Shown here in pieces: positions 5,644-5,818 of a DNA stretch of 5,818 bases (its first letter is position 1; the number at the start of each line of letters is the position of its first letter). Below the pieces are notes generated by a model. That model was not told the origin of the DNA and did no database searches. It saw nothing but the letters and a program-made list of their open reading frames with translations. The stretch covers positions 1-5,818 of the forward strand of contig JAFDIX010000232.1 of assembly GCA_019307805.1 (NCBI GenBank). Reading direction: 5' to 3'. Origin of the DNA: Deltaproteobacteria bacterium. GTDB lineage: Bacteria; Desulfobacterota; DSM-4660; Desulfatiglandales; HGW-15. The position numbers were made by a program, and so were the translations under genes.

Positions 5644-5818
5644 TGATCTATTTACCATATCCAGAGAACCAATTATCGTAAATTTCTCGATTAAAACGCG
5701 TACACCATTGAGTTAAATGACGAATGGCTCAATGCAAAGGGCTCAAAGTGAAAAAAGACAATATGAAGTTTCTTAACCTTATGCCGTGTGCCGTGCGCCG
5801 TGTGCCTTTGCCCATATC
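5644..5818. other. Non-coding stretch downstream of the cyclase gene
   Basis: No gene is supported in these last 175 bp. A weak inverted repeat (CATTGAG at 5706-5712 and CTCAATG at 5728-5734, loop of 15) lies about 60 bp after the cyclase stop, but no T-run follows, so it is a poor terminator candidate. The stretch ends with a 7-bp tandem repeat. Confidence 0.5.
5783..5806 (+). repeat. Heptanucleotide tandem repeat (GCCGTGT/C), about 3.4 copies
   Basis: Three adjacent units GCCGTGT, GCCGTGC and GCCGTGT plus a partial GCC are read directly. The units differ at one position. Such short GC-rich tandem repeats can vary in copy number by slippage. It sits in non-coding DNA close to the window edge. 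Confidence 0.8.

Noticed and set aside
5706..5734. Inverted repeat as terminator of the cyclase transcript
   Set aside because: The stem is only 7 bp with a 15-nt loop and no T-run follows.
5748..5818. Possible gene start (GTG with AAAGGG upstream) running off the right edge
   Set aside because: Only 23 codons are visible and half come from the heptamer repeat, giving a translation without any family signal.

Overview
The window looks like chromosomal DNA of a strict anaerobe, most likely a sulfate-reducing or related member of the Desulfobacterota (the former Deltaproteobacteria). The reasons are a class of oxygen-defence genes typical of such organisms (desulfoferrodoxin/superoxide reductase, rubrerythrin, a PerR-type Fur regulator), moderate GC content, clear AGGAGG-type ribosome binding sites, and a short intergenic palindrome of the CTGGATTCCGGC…GCCGGAAT kind that I recall being scattered in such genomes. 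The lineage is an inference from gene content, not from a marker gene.

Left part (1-1856, all on the minus strand): an oxidative-stress block in two units. The left unit is perR (375-869) followed by the 5' part of a desulfoferrodoxin gene (1-290, running off the left edge). Its promoter region carries a 21-bp, 10-1-10 perfect palindrome (876-896) that resembles a PerR box and covers the likely -10 element, so perR is probably autoregulated and controls the superoxide reductase gene downstream. The right unit is rubrerythrin (1362-1856) followed by a 71-residue zinc-ribbon-like protein of unknown function (1097-1312). The roughly 230 bp between the two units hold a 12-bp-stem hairpin and a dispersed-type palindromic repeat.

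Right part (2069-5643, plus strand): divergent from rubrerythrin, an exported or membrane-anchored thioredoxin-like DUF255 (YyaL/SPATA20-type) protein of about 747 residues, followed after 20 bp by a six-TM class III nucleotidyl cyclase. The cyclase keeps its metal-binding aspartates but has a Glu at the purine-selecting Lys position and an Ile where a catalytic Asn is expected. The final 175 bp hold no convincing gene, only a 7-bp tandem repeat and a weak inverted repeat.

Together the left genes detoxify superoxide (desulfoferrodoxin) and peroxide (rubrerythrin) under a peroxide-sensing repressor. The right-hand pair may link a thiol/redox-type envelope protein to cyclic nucleotide signalling, but that link rests only on adjacency. 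I see no mobile element, CRISPR array, tRNA or rRNA.
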